The notes: generated by a model not told the origin, from the letters alone. Positions 11,785-22,370 are shown, counted from the first letter of the stretch. The stretch: 64,000 nucleotides of DNA from Papilionanthe hookeriana x Papilionanthe teres (GCA_022702705.1 CM040433.1:23280167-23344166); one strand, 5' to 3'. Numbers and translations: made by a program.

Positions 11785-11832
11785 TAGGCGACCCCCTTTT
11801 CAAATCACAACCTAAAATATGCCGACAATTTC

Positions 11833-11850
11833 TGGCGACTTCGCTGAGGA
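11833..11850 (+). other. Primer-binding site of E1
   Basis: TGGCGACTTCGCTGAGGA begins 5 nt after the LTR end at 11827. TGG complements the CCA end of a tRNA. From memory the rest resembles the 3' end of a plant tRNA-Arg, the primer reported for Ogre elements; the tRNA identity was not verified here. Confidence 0.8.
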
Positions 11851-12439
11851 CTAGTTCTCTCTCCATCTTGATCAGATAGTTTTGCTTTTATAAATCGGTA
11901 GTAAGTCCATGCCCTTAGTGGATCAAACTACCATTCTTCCGTTGACGTATCTTGTTCATTTCTGTCTTGAACAAGTATGATAAACTCTTCTTGGATTTTA
12001 GAGCCACTGTTTAGACACCCCTAAACAGAGAGGTTCTGAAATCCTCCTTTTTCACCTCTCCAAGAGGTGGGGTGGACCCCCGATAGGTGTTAGCTTAGGA
12101 GAGGTCCTTCGAGTTGAGAAGTCTTACGAGACATTCTCTTCCTTTCCAATTCTGGATTGGGTCCCTTACCTTCTCTATAACCTTCCTCCTTTAGTTGTTT
12201 TGTTCTTAATAAGTAAACCCTCTAATAAACAACCCCTTAATAAACAAACTCTTTTAAAATCATAAATGCATGAATAAAAAGAAATCTGAAAATACCTTGT
12301 AAATAAAACTAAGAAAATGAAAAAAAAATAAATGAAAATGTGTTTGGACTCTTTTTGGAGAGATTCTTTTTCGTCCTAAAGAGTTTTTGTGACAGAAGGA
12401 AGTATAATTCAGGACTGACGTTCAGAATCTACCCTGCAG
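11851..12439 (+). other. E1 leader (5' UTR) between primer site and gag
   Basis: No credible open frame. Three perfect short hairpins sit in a row at 11951-11975, 12007-12028 and 12053-12069. An AT-rich stretch at 12190-12340 precedes the gag region. Confidence 0.6.
11951..12069 (+). other. Three consecutive leader hairpins (candidate RNA packaging or dimerisation region)
   Basis: Hairpin 1: CTTGTTCA (11951) pairs with TGAACAAG (11968), 9-nt loop. Hairpin 2: CTGTTTAG (12007) pairs with CTAAACAG (12021), 6-nt loop. Hairpin 3: CACCTCT (12053) pairs with AGAGGTG (12063), 3-nt loop. All stems are perfect. Position between primer site and gag is where retroelement packaging signals usually lie; the role is inferred. 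Confidence 0.45.
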
Positions 12440-14002
12440 AAGATAGCTACACCGAAGCTGATTTTCTCCTTCACCAACAGGATAGACTTAGCTGTCTACA
12501 AGGATGAGCTGCCTGACAATGGGATCATTTGCTTTGGACAGGGATTTGACAATACAAATATCAAGTTCGCCGATGTTACTCTCTTCGCGCTAATGGAAAA
12601 AGTACCGGAGATCAGGGAACCCGTGATTGAGTTCAATCTGAAGTCAGCTTAAAAGTTTCCTCCCCTGCGAAAGGTCCCAATTGAGAGAAATACTGCTGTT
12701 CATAAGAGGTTGACTGCTACCCCCAGGACTGTCATCTCTACCCCCACCGGTCTGATCATCTCTGCACCTACCCCGGCTCCCGCCAAACTGAAAGGGAAAG
12801 AAGTCCAAGTCAGTGATGAGCCTGTTACCGTGGAGGGTTCAGACTTTGCTGCAATACCGTCTGTCTTCGAGATAGGGTCTAGTTTGAGGTTTGCACCCTT
12901 AACCCGGATGCAAAGAAGGAATAAGAACAGAAAGATCGCCAGGATCAGAAAGGCCAGGGCTGCTGAAGCTGCCTTTCTTAAAGAAATTCTTAAGGGAAAA
13001 GAAGAACTGCCTGAGATCTCACCGTTGTTGGAAGGGAGTAGATTCCACCCTCTCTTTGCTGCATCTGATGAGGAAGATGCTCAAATGATTGCCGCTACGT
13101 TGCCTTTGCCTGCATACTACAGTGATGGTAAGAAGAAGAAGATCAAGGCTACACCGCTTACCTGATTGCGAGCCGTAGTGGAGAAGTTAGCCAGAAAAGA
13201 GGGATGCCCCGTGTCATAGATTCTAATAAGAATGGGATGACTACCAGTTAGATCTCGCCTCGGACCACGAGTAGACCCCGTCACTGCCACAGAAATGCCA
13301 AGGAAGAAAGTGCGAGCTAGTAAGAGAAGTTCTCCTATTGTCGTATCAGGTCACCATATTAGGGAGCACACCACCTACAAACGTACAGCCGACAGACCAT
13401 TTGGTCCTAGGTTACCTATTGCAAGAAGAATGGTCTGGCGACCTATTATTGCCGAACCGATACCAACATAGCGCTCTGGAAAGAGAAGTCTCGCTAGAGA
13501 GCCTAAATCTGAAGAAAGTGTTGTAGCTCTGAAGGAAACTCCTGAAGATGAAGTTCAACGGTCGTCGCCGAACAACCGCGAGACCGTTTGGAAAAGACCA
13601 TTTGGGGATGTTATAGGAAAGCTAAGAACCGACATCCAACGGTTGACAAGAGAAAGAAGAGAAGAAGTGGGAAATGAAGTGGATTCGTCAGAGTTCATGG
13701 ATGAAGAATTTGCCGAGATCAATGTGGTCGAGACCCGAGCGTCGTCAGCTCTGCAGGGAGCTCCGTCAACTTCAGAAAGAGACGAACCAAAAGCAATGAG
13801 AGCATGTCTTCAAGAAAAGGATGACACGATCTCTCAGATGGCAAAGAAGATGGAGGAAATGGCGGCCACCTTAGCCACTCTCTAGAGTCAGCTTCAAACT
13901 CAGAAGGAAACACTCCCAGAGATCATTAACATTGCAGATGGAGGAAAGGAAGTTACATCCGTCAACGGAGATGAACATCCAAAGAAGGATTCAACACAAA
14001 TC
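12440..14002 (+). pseudogene. E1 gag N-terminal region or upstream ORF part
   Basis: In frame with the downstream gag: a segment at 12440-12652 ends at TAA, followed by 12653-13165, a lysine/arginine-rich stretch, and, after several stops (13163, 13217, 13238, 13469), an acidic coiled-coil-like region at 13520-13885 rich in Glu, Lys and Met. I recognise no specific domain. Ogre elements carry an additional ORF before gag; whether this is that ORF or a long gag N-terminus cannot be settled. A frame for 13338-13526 in another phase is a shadow, because the gag phase reads coherently there except for one stop. Confidence 0.55.
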
Positions 14003-14535
14003 ATGATTCCCAAAAAGGATATGAAGAATATGGTGGAACAACAGGTGCGAGAAGCCTTAGCCCAGTCTAAGAGTGGAGCATCTATTCAAACGGGTAGACC
14101 TTACCTTGAGGAATTTGATGCAGTCCAGTACCCAAAAGGCTTCGTACCACCTCTGTTTAAGACTTTTGACGGTACGGGAAACCCCGGCAGCATGTCGCAT
14201 ATTTTTGTGCTAGTTGCTGCAATGCCGGTGGGAGCGACACTTTGCTCTTTCGTCAGTTCGTTAGCAGATTGTCAGGGATTTCCTTCGATTGGTACGTAGA
14301 ACTTCTGAATGGTTTGATCAAGACTTTTTCAGAATTGGAGAACCTTTTCGTTAAGCTGTTTGTTGGGGCTCGACACCACATCACTATAGGTGATCTAGTG
14401 GTGGAGCAACAGAAACCGAACGAAACCTTGGTGGATTACATACTTCGGTGGAGGAATTTAAGCATGAAGTGTGAACCACAACTTCAGGGACTGCATGCAG
14501 TCGGTATCCTGCTTAAAGCATCCATGGCTCGATAG
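14003..14535 (+). pseudogene. E1 gag core (retrotransposon gag domain)
   Basis: The capsid-like protein that packages element RNA. Typical gypsy gag signatures are readable: YPKGFVPPLFKTFDGTGNP (from about 14130), then after a frameshift near 14235, RQFVSRLSGISFDWYVEL, and the stretch ELENLFVKLFVGARHH to VDYILRWRNLSMKC. This is the pattern of the retrotransposon gag family (Pfam PF03732). Another shift near 14505-14523 ends the second frame. The segment is about the usual size. Confidence 0.8.
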
Positions 14536-15256
14536 CACTTCTCCTTAAAGAATTCACAATTAAGACTTTCGAGAAGTTGCTTAGCAAAGCCGGGAGCTTG
14601 TAGGAGGAGGCAAAACAACTGAGTTTCACTGACAAAGCTGATAAGCAGAAGCCAATGAAAGCGTTCGAGAAGAAATCCGGAATTGTCGCAGCAGTAGATA
14701 AAGGTAAACAACCAGTGCAGATACAGCCAGAGCTGTCATAGCCAAGTTATCAACCACTGCAATGGACCTAATAACAACCTCAACAGATTTATTAGCAACC
14801 TCAGCAGAGCTATCAACAGCCTCGATCGAGCTATCAGTCGCCTCAGCATTATGATCAACCGCCTCTTCGTCCACCACGTGCCCTGAAGGAACTTTTGAAT
14901 AAAGAATACCCCTTCAAGACTGAAGCAATGGCCAAGATGTTTCGCAGTTTGATGAAGATGCCCGACTTTCAGCTACCGGAGCCTAGGAGACCGGAAGAAG
15001 TCGACAAGAAGGATCATCCATACTACTGTCCCTACCATAGGATGCTCAGACACAAGATAGAGGATTGCTTCACCTTCAAGAATTGGCTCGAGGATAATCT
15101 TCGGAAAGGGAACATAATGATCCCGAAGGAATACATGAAGGAGCCTAAAAAGGAGTTTTTGTTAATGTTATTTCAACGAATCCTATTGTTCCGATAGACC
15201 CATACACGACCGACGATGGATGGAGTACTGTCTGGAAGAAGTCTTCGAAGAAAATT
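14523..15256 (+). pseudogene. E1 gag C-terminal part with zinc-knuckle-like motif
   Basis: The frame continuing at 14523 (HGSIALLLKEF) is followed by a Gln/Pro-rich tract with stops (14730-14880), then a clean run at 14895-15150. At about 15025-15070 lies CPYHRMLRHKIEDC, the Cys-His-His-Cys arrangement that takes the place of a classic CCHC knuckle in Tat-type gags. A frameshift near 15150, beside a short A run and a T run, returns the frame to that of pol. Confidence 0.7.
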
Positions 15257-16195
15257 TTGGATCACATCCAGACCGCTTCGGTGCGCGCTTCAACTCAGAG
15301 TTTGAAACCTGTTACGCCGGCACTATTTCTTGCGATTGAAGAACCACCTCAGAAGGAGGAGAAGATTGTGGAAGAAGAAAAGACCGAGGCTCCGAAGGGT
15401 AGACTAGGGGCTGCTTTTCCTAGGATGGTTGTTTCTGATTCGGGGGAGAAATCCCTCGGACCTCTGACTCTATATGATTATTTGCTTGCCCCGGCGGGAT
15501 CTTATAATGATAAGAGTTTTGGTGTTGGCTACGTTTTGACTGTCTCTAACAATTACGTAACTAACGAAAACCAACCTAATCCGGATATCGATTTCGATAC
15601 AATTAAAAATTCTTATATTATACAAAAACTCAACGGCCAAGATGGAGAAGACGTTCACAAGAGTGGCTATGAAAGCTCAAGAAGCGACGAGTCCGTTTGT
15701 GAATTTCGAGGAGCTCCGATCGCGATAGAATTAGAGTTGTTAGATTCCGAAGCAACTTCAGAAGAGCCAGTCATTCCGATTCAAGAGGAGACACCGGTAT
15801 ATTCAAAAGAAATAACAGAAGTTAATCTAAGAAGCGGAAGAGTTCTACCCCCGAGAGTGGGTCCGAAAGATAAAGGAAAGTAGGTGGTTGCTCAGGAAGA
15901 GTCAACCCCAGCAGTGGAATTGTCCACTCGGGAAGAAATTGAAGAGCCTGGTAATAAAGTGGATTATAACATGCTAGCCCATCTTAGGAAGTTACCAGCC
16001 AAACTGAGCATCTACGACGCTCTGATCTTATCAAAGGAGATGAGAGAAACTCTGATCAAGGCTTTACTTGATCCAGAAATTTGCTTAGCTCAAATGGCCA
16101 GTAATTCCTTAGATGAGGTTTGCTCGTTAAGAGAACAGCGCGGTGTTACCTTCACGGACAATTACCTACTACTCGGAACAGCTGATCACAATTGA
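15257..16195 (+). pseudogene. E1 gag-protease linker
   Basis: Acidic, Lys/Glu/Pro-rich sequence without a catalytic domain, in the pol frame, with a TAG at 15881 (probably from CAG) and a TGA at 16193 (probably from CGA). The part at 15960-16190 (HLRKLPAKLSIYDALILSKEMR) is the conserved stretch that precedes protease in Tat elements. Confidence 0.65.
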
Positions 16196-16483
16196 CCGTT
16201 GTACATTTCGGTCTCCATCGGATAGTTCACGCTCTCCAGGGTGTTAGTTGATTCGGGAGCATCAATCAACATAATGAACCTTCGGACGTTAGCATACTTA
16301 GAAATTGATGCCCGTAATCTCGAAGCAGACAGAATGTTACTGAGAGGCTTCAATAAGAAAGGAGAGAGAGCTCTTGGATCGATAACACTATTCATGAAGA
16401 TCAGTGATTTGGCAAGAACAACCGCAAAGTTTCACATAATTGATTATGAGACATCGTTCAACGCTCTACTGGGTCGGCCGTAG
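16196..16483 (+). pseudogene. E1 retropepsin-like aspartic protease
   Basis: Cleaves the polyprotein during particle maturation. The active-site motif VDSGASINIM lies at 16247-16276 with the catalytic Asp codon at 16250, and the C-terminal flap-region signature LLGRP ends at 16480. The TAG at 16481 stands where the family has Trp (TGG), a G-to-A change. Catalytic residues are intact but the frame is closed on both sides by stops at 16193 and 16481. Confidence 0.85.
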
Positions 16484-17353
16484 ATACATCAAAACCAGAT
16501 GGTACCGTCGTCTCTGCACCAGTGCATAAAGTATTATGAAGGAGGACAAGAACAGTGCATCAAAGGTGATTTGCAACCGTTCTCCGTGCATGAAATCGGA
16601 ATTCACGAAGATGCAGCCTACTACGCGCCTCCGAAGAAGATAATCTTTTCCAGAAATGCCATACCGAATGAAGAAAAAAGAGTTTGAGACGATGAAGAAC
16701 CTGAAATTCTAGTTCAACAGTTACTCACCACTCCCTTACGGCGAGATGGTGAAGGTTTCTCCAGAACTCGCACCCGAGGTCGAGGCCAGGGACAAGGTCG
16801 AGGTAGAAACTGTGGAACAGTTGAACATAAGTAGCTGGTCATCGATGTTGATTGGGAGAATAGTTCCTAAGAAGATGAAGAAGAAATCAAGAAAGAAGCA
16901 ATGAAGATAAGCCAAAGGAAACCCCAGTTCAAGATCTCTCTCGAAGATGAAAAGAATGAATAATACAAATCAATGTATGAGAAGATTAACCGCTGTGTAC
17001 ATACTATGACCCTGACCCCGATCTATCCTAACAAGATCGAGGGTATGGTGGTCAAGGAAGTACATGGTGGCGGTGCTAAGCCAATCAAGTTCTACCGTGG
17101 TGCTTCTTCCTCCAAAACTGAGAATGATGTAAAATTTGAAGATGTTGCTTCATCTGAATTAGTGGAATTGCTTTTTGAGTGGTACTCTCCCTTTGTTCAA
17201 AATTTAATTCAGCGTGGTATCTTAACTAAGAAATGGTCAAAAGGTCAATCATAGCGCTTTGAAAAATTATGGATTAATGCCAGTCGACCTCCCAATTTAA
17301 AGCATGGTCTCGGATTCGGCACAGTAGCGCCAGTTGATGATTCAGAATTTTGC
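16484..17353 (+). pseudogene. E1 protease-RT linker
   Basis: In the pol frame with stops near 16685, 16829, 16868, 16961 and 17252. It contains an Arg/Gly-rich patch (about 16770-16815) and acidic runs (16860-16960). In Ogre elements the protease-RT boundary carries an intron; I see no convincing splice pair here, but degenerate sites cannot be ruled out. Confidence 0.55.
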
Positions 17354-18226
17354 TTGGTTGTCACTTGCGAGTCTAATAAAGACTGCCTGGAAGCTTCAGA
17401 GGATCTTGTAGATCTACCAATTGGAGACGCTCCGCCAGAATTTGAAGAAGAAATTAAATCCACAATAGACGAGTTAATGGAAGTTAACTTAGGTACTAGT
17501 GAAGAGCCCAGGCCGACCTTTGTTAGCTCCTTACTCAACAAAGAAGACTCTGAGAACATGATCAAGCTACTAATTGAATTCAAGGACTGTTTCGCTTGGA
17601 GTTACGATGAAATGCCAGGATTAGCTCTAGAAGTCACAGTTCACAAGCTAGGAGTGGATCACGCTGTCATTCCAGTCAGATAAGCTTCGAGAAGAATGCG
17701 TCTAGAGATTGAACAACATGTAATAGCTGAAGTCAAGAAGCTCATCGATGCTAAATTTGTCCGTGAAGAACAATATCCAACTTGGTTAGCCAACGTGGTA
17801 CCAGTCAGAAAGAAGAACAGTCAGATCAGAATCTGTGTGGATTTCAGAGATTTAAATAAAGCATGCCCAAAAGATGAATTTCCACTACCAATTCCAAAAT
17901 TAATGATGGACATCACTTCGACACACGATGTCTTCTCTTTTATGAATGGATCATCAGGATACAATCAGATAAAGATGGCACCAGAAGATGAAAAGCTCAC
18001 AGCCTTCAGAACGCCAATTGGAGTATACTGTTACACAGTAATGCCTTTCGGATTGAAGAACGCAGGAGCAACTTACCAAAGATCAATGACGAGGATTTTT
18101 GATGATCTCATTCACAACCAAGTCGAGTGCTACGTGGATGATGTGGTCATCAAGAGCAAACTGAATGAAGATCACCTGTATGATTTGAGAATTGTTTTTG
18201 AGCGATTAAGATAATTTAACCTTAAG
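17354..18226 (+). pseudogene. E1 reverse transcriptase
   Basis: RNA-dependent DNA polymerase of the gypsy type. Visible: the N-terminal RMRLEIEQHVIAEVKKL (17693 on), RICVDFRDLNKACPKDEFPLP (17827-17889), SSGYNQIKMAPEDEKLTAF, VMPFGLKNAGATYQR, and the catalytic YVDD at 18131-18142. The first catalytic aspartate (motif A, normally Met-Asp before xxSGYNQI) is replaced by Asn at codon 17945-17947, a single G-to-A change, so this enzyme would be inactive even without the stops at 17681 and 18212 (both TAA in place of a family Gln codon). Confidence 0.9.
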
Positions 18227-18799
18227 ATGAATCCCATGAAATGCGCCTTCGGCGTCACCTCTGGGAAATTGTTGGGATTTGTTGTCCAACATCGCGGAAT
18301 TGAAATCGATCCAGAGAAGATTAAAGCTATCTTAGAAATACCGCCACCCAAAACTTTGAAACAACTACGATCCTTTCAAGGGAAGTTGGCATATCTTCGA
18401 CACTTTACCTCGAATTTGTCAGGTAGGTGTCAGCCCTTCTCGACATTGGTTAAAAAGGACGCCAAATTTGTTTGGGAAGAAAAATGCCAGCAGGCCTTCG
18501 AGGACATTAAGCAATATTTAATGACACCTCTTGTCTTAGCAGCCCCAGTCTCGGGTCGACCGTTGATACTTTATACCGCGACTTTAGACGACTCCCTCGG
18601 AGCCCTGCTAGACCAGGTCAATGACGAGGGTAAAGAAAATGCTCTCTACTACTTAATCCCGACGGAGATAAAGTATCTTTCTATTGAGAAGCATTGTTTG
18701 GCCCTGATCTTCGCCTCTCAATTGCTTAGACATTACATGCTTTCTCATAAGGTCAACCTTATTTCGAAGATTAATCCATTGCAATATTTGATGACCTGA
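18227..18799 (+). pseudogene. E1 RT connection and first, degenerate RNase H
   Basis: Continues RT with MNPMKCAFGVTSGKLLGF and the FQGKLAYLRHF region, then a weak RNase H beginning RPLILYTATLDDSLGALL at about 18556. As usual in the Tat clade this domain has lost the standard Asp-rich start (Thr/Ala in place of the first catalytic Asp) and probably serves as a connection domain. It ends with a TGA at 18797 where the family has Arg (CGA). Confidence 0.8.
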
Positions 18800-19471
18800 C
18801 CGACACTCTCTGGTATACTTGTTAGGTGGTCGATGATACTATTGCAATTCGATATAACTTTCGTTCGTCTTCGTGCCGTAAAGGGACAAGTCCTGGCAGA
18901 CTTTCTCGCAGCACACCCTTTACCGGCAGAATTGCCTCTCAACGACGACTTGCCAGATGAGCAGATAATGAGCCTAGAAGACCCCGATGATCAGCGTTGG
19001 GAACTGTACTTCGACGGAGCATCTTCAACACAGAAGGATAAAGAATTGCAAATGATAGTGCCCGGTAAGGCAGGAATCGGACTAATATTTATAACACCGG
19101 AGCGGGGGATGTTAAGATACTCCTACCACCTAACAGAGCCATGTACGAACAACGAAGCAGAATACGAAGCCCTTCTAACCGGACTGGAATTGACCATTCA
19201 GATTTGTATAACAGACATCAACATTTACGGTGATTCGCATTTGATCATACAACAGGTCGTAGGACAATACAGAATTTTGAAACCAAGGCTCGAGCAATAC
19301 TTTCAATATGTCATGAAGTTATTGGAGCAGATTCTGAATGTAACGATCTACAATATTCCCAGAAGAGAAAATGCCCTTGTAGACGCGCTAACCCGCCTTG
19401 CAAAAGAATTTGCCTGCTTACAGGATGAGTCAGTTGAAATGTCAGTTCAGGGACGACGGGTCCTATCATAG
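18800..19471 (+). pseudogene. E1 archaeal-type RNase H (second RNase H)
   Basis: The extra RNase H that defines Tat/Ogre elements; it removes RNA from the RNA-DNA hybrid. Visible in order: WELYFDGAS with the first Asp at 19013, GIGLIFITPERG, CTNNEAEYEALLTGLEL with the Glu, IYGDSHLIIQQV with the second Asp, and IPRRENALVDALTRLA with the last Asp. All four acidic residues are present. TAG follows at 19469. Confidence 0.9.
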
Positions 19472-19477
19472 CTCGAC

Positions 19478-20797
19478 ATGGATGCAGTGCACAAGTCAGA
19501 TAAAGAAGAACCAGTTACAACAGTAACAGAAACTACAGAAGATTGGCGTCAACCACTCGGGGACTACTTGCAAATGGGAAACCTACCGGACGATAAGTCG
19601 TTAGCTCATCAGATCAAGAAAAGAACTCTGTCTTACGAATTAATAAACAATACGTTATACAGAAGGTCTTTTGATCAGATGTGGCTAAGGTGCCTGAGTG
19701 GGTCCGAGGCTCGTGATATTGTTAAAGAAGTGCACTCGGGACTTTGTGGCGCTCATTAGTCGGGTCCAAAGATGAGAATGAAGATTAAAAGACTAGGGTA
19801 CTACTGGCCCTCGATGATGACCGACTGCATGAAAGTTGCCAAGAGTTGTCACCAGTGCCAAGTGCATGGAGTGGTTCTGCATCAACCTCCAAATGTGCTA
19901 CATCCGACAATTGCATCGTGGCCATTTGAGTGTTGGGGCACATACATTGTGGGTCCGATAGAACCGCCTTCCTTGAGAGGACATCACTTCATTCTTGCAG
20001 CTACAGATTACTTTTCCAAGTGGGCAGAAGCATTACCGCTCATAAAAGTGAAAGCACACCACGTGTTACAGTTCTTCAAGAATCAAGTCGTCTACCGTTT
20101 TGGGGTACCACACAGAATCATCTCAGATAACGGGTCCGCGTTCAGAAGTACAAAGATCAATAATTTTTTCAGAGGGAACGAGATTGACTGGCGCTATTCG
20201 ACGATCTACTACCCAAGAAAGAACGGCTTGGCTGAGGCTTTTAATAAAACTCTTGTCCAAATCTTAAAGAAAACTTTGGATGATAACAAAAGAAATTGGC
20301 ACGAGAAGTTGTTAGAAGCCTTATGGGCCTACAGAATGACGTTCAGAACTCCTACTCAGTCTACGCCCTACGCTCTAGTGTACGGGTCCGAGGCTGTCTT
20401 GCCTTTGGAGGTTCAACTTCCATCACTCAGAATTGCAGTTGCGAACAGGATCACTACAGAAGAGAACGCCAGATTAAGATTGGAAGAATTGGAAAGCTTG
20501 GAAGGGAAACGACTTTCAGCACAGTAGAATCTGGAATTGTAACAAGCCAAAATGATTCAGGCCCATGATAAACTGGTTCGCCCAAGGACATTTAAAGTCG
20601 GTGACTTGGTTCTAGTTCTCAGAAGACCTATTCTTGCACACCACAAGATAGGAGATAAATTTGAACCAACTTGGGAGGGGCCGTTCGTGGTCGAGACAGT
20701 CTACTCAGGAGGTTCCTATCAGCCTGTGAATTGCCATGGAGAACGACCTATGCTTCCAATCAATGAACGATACTTGAAGATGTATTACACAACCTGA
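19478..20797 (+). pseudogene. E1 integrase
   Basis: Inserts element DNA and makes the 5-bp duplications. N-terminal zinc finger: HSGLCGAH then CHQC, split by a TAG at 19757 where CAG (Gln) is expected. Catalytic core: Asp at 20006 (ATDYFSKW), Asp at 20126 (ISDNGSAF), Glu at 20234 (NGLAEAFNK), with exactly 35 residues between the second Asp and Glu, the classic D,D(35)E spacing. The C-terminal part has HDKLVRPRTFKVGDLVL and WEGPFVV. Stops at 20525 and 20537 separate the core from this tail. No chromodomain is visible, as expected for the Tat clade. Confidence 0.9.
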
Positions 20798-21588
20798 TGT
20801 TTCGAAGAAAAAAGTCTCATTCCTAGAAGCACAGGAATAGTAATCACTTGTAACTGGGTCCGAACCCAATATAAAAAAAAAATGAATGATTAACAGAAAG
20901 AAAGAATATGTCTTAAAAGAAAAAAAAATGTGAGAGAGAAATCATTATAATAATAAATTTTGATCATTCCTTTCACAAAAAAATCCAATAAAATAATAAC
21001 AACAAAATAAAAATTCAAACTCAAAATCCATTTAAAACACAAACGAAACTCAAAACAAATCAATCCAAAATCTCAAACTGCAAACAAAAGAAATGAATAA
21101 GAAATCTAAATCAGAATGAAAATTCAAACGAAAATTGAAAATCAAAACAAAATCAAATCACTGAAAAAAACAAACAGTGAAATCGAATTCCAAATCTGAA
21201 ATCCTCAGCCTCAGGATGTTCTCAAATCCTTTCGACTCCCCGCGATTCCTTTCCTCTTTTGATAAGGTCGACTGAGTCTACTGACACAGAAACACTAAAT
21301 TTTCGATTTGGTTCTGATGGCATGGATTCATATCCTTCGCCAAACAATCAAACTTTGATCAACTCTCTCGGGATGTGAAACACTTTCATGTCTCATTCCA
21401 ATCTTCTACTACACTAAATTTTTTGCAGAATCTTCGAAACCCAAATTAAATACAAACTTTTGGAATTGGTACCTAACTTCCAGTTCCCATCCTTCTGAGA
21501 CTGGTACCTAACTTCCAGTTCTCATATTGAGATCGATACTCAAATTTCATTTTTCTTCTCTGAATTTCTGCCAATCTTGCATTCCTTT

Positions 21589-21960
21589 CGAGAAACTTTT
21601 TCGCATTCTAATCCTACGACTTGGGTATAAGACCGACAAGGCATCCTAATCTCAGTGTCCGCTAATCTTGCACTCTTTCCGAGAAACTTTTTCGCATCCT
21701 AATACTCCGACTTGGGTACAAGACCGACAAGGCAACCTAATCTCGGTGTCCGCTAATCCCGCCTCCTTCCGAGAAACTTTTTCGCATTCTAATCCTACGA
21801 CTTAGGTATAAGACCGACAAGGCATCCTAATCTCGGTGTCCGCTAATCTCACACTCTTTCTGCGAAACTTTTTCGCATTCTAATCCTCCAACTTAGGTAT
21901 AAGACCGACAAGGCATCCTAATCTCGGTGTCCACTAAATTCACACTCTTCCGAGAAACTT
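21589..21960 (+). repeat. Tandem repeat of about 91 bp in the E1 3' UTR (four units plus a partial)
   Basis: Units begin CGAGAAACTTTTTCGCA (or a variant) at 21589, 21680, 21770, 21861 and 21951. Each contains a conserved core reading TAAGACCGACAAGGCATCCT. Units differ by a few substitutions. Confidence 0.88.
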
Positions 21961-22370
21961 TTCCGCACTCCTGAAATTTCGAGGTCGGTACCTAACTTCC
22001 GACTCTCTTTTGAGACTGGTACCTAATTTCCAGTTCTCACCCTTTTTGAGGTCGGTACCTAACTTCCGACTCTCTTCCGAGACTGGTATCTAACTTCCAG
22101 TTCTCACTCCTTTTCGAGGTCGGTACTTAACTTCTGACTCTCTTCCAAGACTGGTACCTAACTTCCAGTTCTCACCCTTCTCGGGGTCGATACCTAACTT
22201 TCGACTCTATTCCGAGACTGGTACCTAACTTCCAGTTCTCATTTCGAGATTAGTACCCAAATTCTGATTCTCATCCTTCTCGATCGGTTCCTAAAATGTG
22301 ATTCTCACTTCGAGGCTGGTACCTAAATTCCAGTTCTCTTTGCAATCCCGAGGTTGGAACCTAGGTTCCA
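21950..22370 (+). repeat. Short tandem repeat in the E1 3' UTR (about 30-bp halves, about 60-bp pairs)
   Basis: Alternating half-units: GAGGTCGGTACCTAACTTC then GACTCTC, and GAGACTGGTACCTAACTTCC then AGTTCTCA. Two or three further copies lie before the 91-bp array (21450-21540). E3 carries the same family, reversed, at about 63690-64000. Confidence 0.85.

Larger units (their letters stand above)
9096..11827 (+). mobile_element. E1 5' LTR, part 2 (LTR 3' end)
   Basis: Continues the LTR after S1 and aligns with 53443-56085 of the 3' LTR. It lacks the expanded ATTTA array seen in S1-S3. Near its end lie the TATA candidate (11580-11586), an AT microsatellite (11676-11750) and a copy of the LTR-end/primer-site segment (11771-11784). 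It ends CCTAAAATATGCCGACA at 11827, directly before the primer-binding site. Confidence 0.9.
12440..20797 (+). pseudogene. E1 gag-pol polyprotein, decayed
   Basis: One reading frame (codons starting at positions equal to 2 modulo 3) carries recognisable protein for over 8 kb, apart from a 14235-15150 stretch where three frameshifts move it through the other two frames and back. Order: gag N-terminal part, gag core, zinc-knuckle region, linker, protease, linker, RT, RNase H, archaeal-type RNase H, integrase. About twenty in-frame stops interrupt it, for example at 12650, 13163, 13883, 15881, 16193, 16481, 17252, 17681, 18212, 18797, 19757 and 20525. Where the family residue is clear, each stop is explained by a single C-to-T or G-to-A change. 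It cannot make a full polyprotein. The natural end is the TGA at 20795. Confidence 0.9.

Noticed and set aside
1508..11827. A 10-kb DNA transposon with kilobase terminal inverted repeats (TGTCGGCA...TGCCGACA)
   Set aside because: The inverted repeat is produced by an antisense solo LTR inside a sense LTR of the same family; the ATTAA duplication and the uninterrupted copy at 53443 show it.
11675..11866. Frame of alternating Tyr and Ile across the AT microsatellite
   Set aside because: Pure translation of an (AT)n repeat.
13338..13526. Separate small gene inside the E1 gag region
   Set aside because: The polyprotein phase reads coherent gag-like sequence through the same bases with a single stop.
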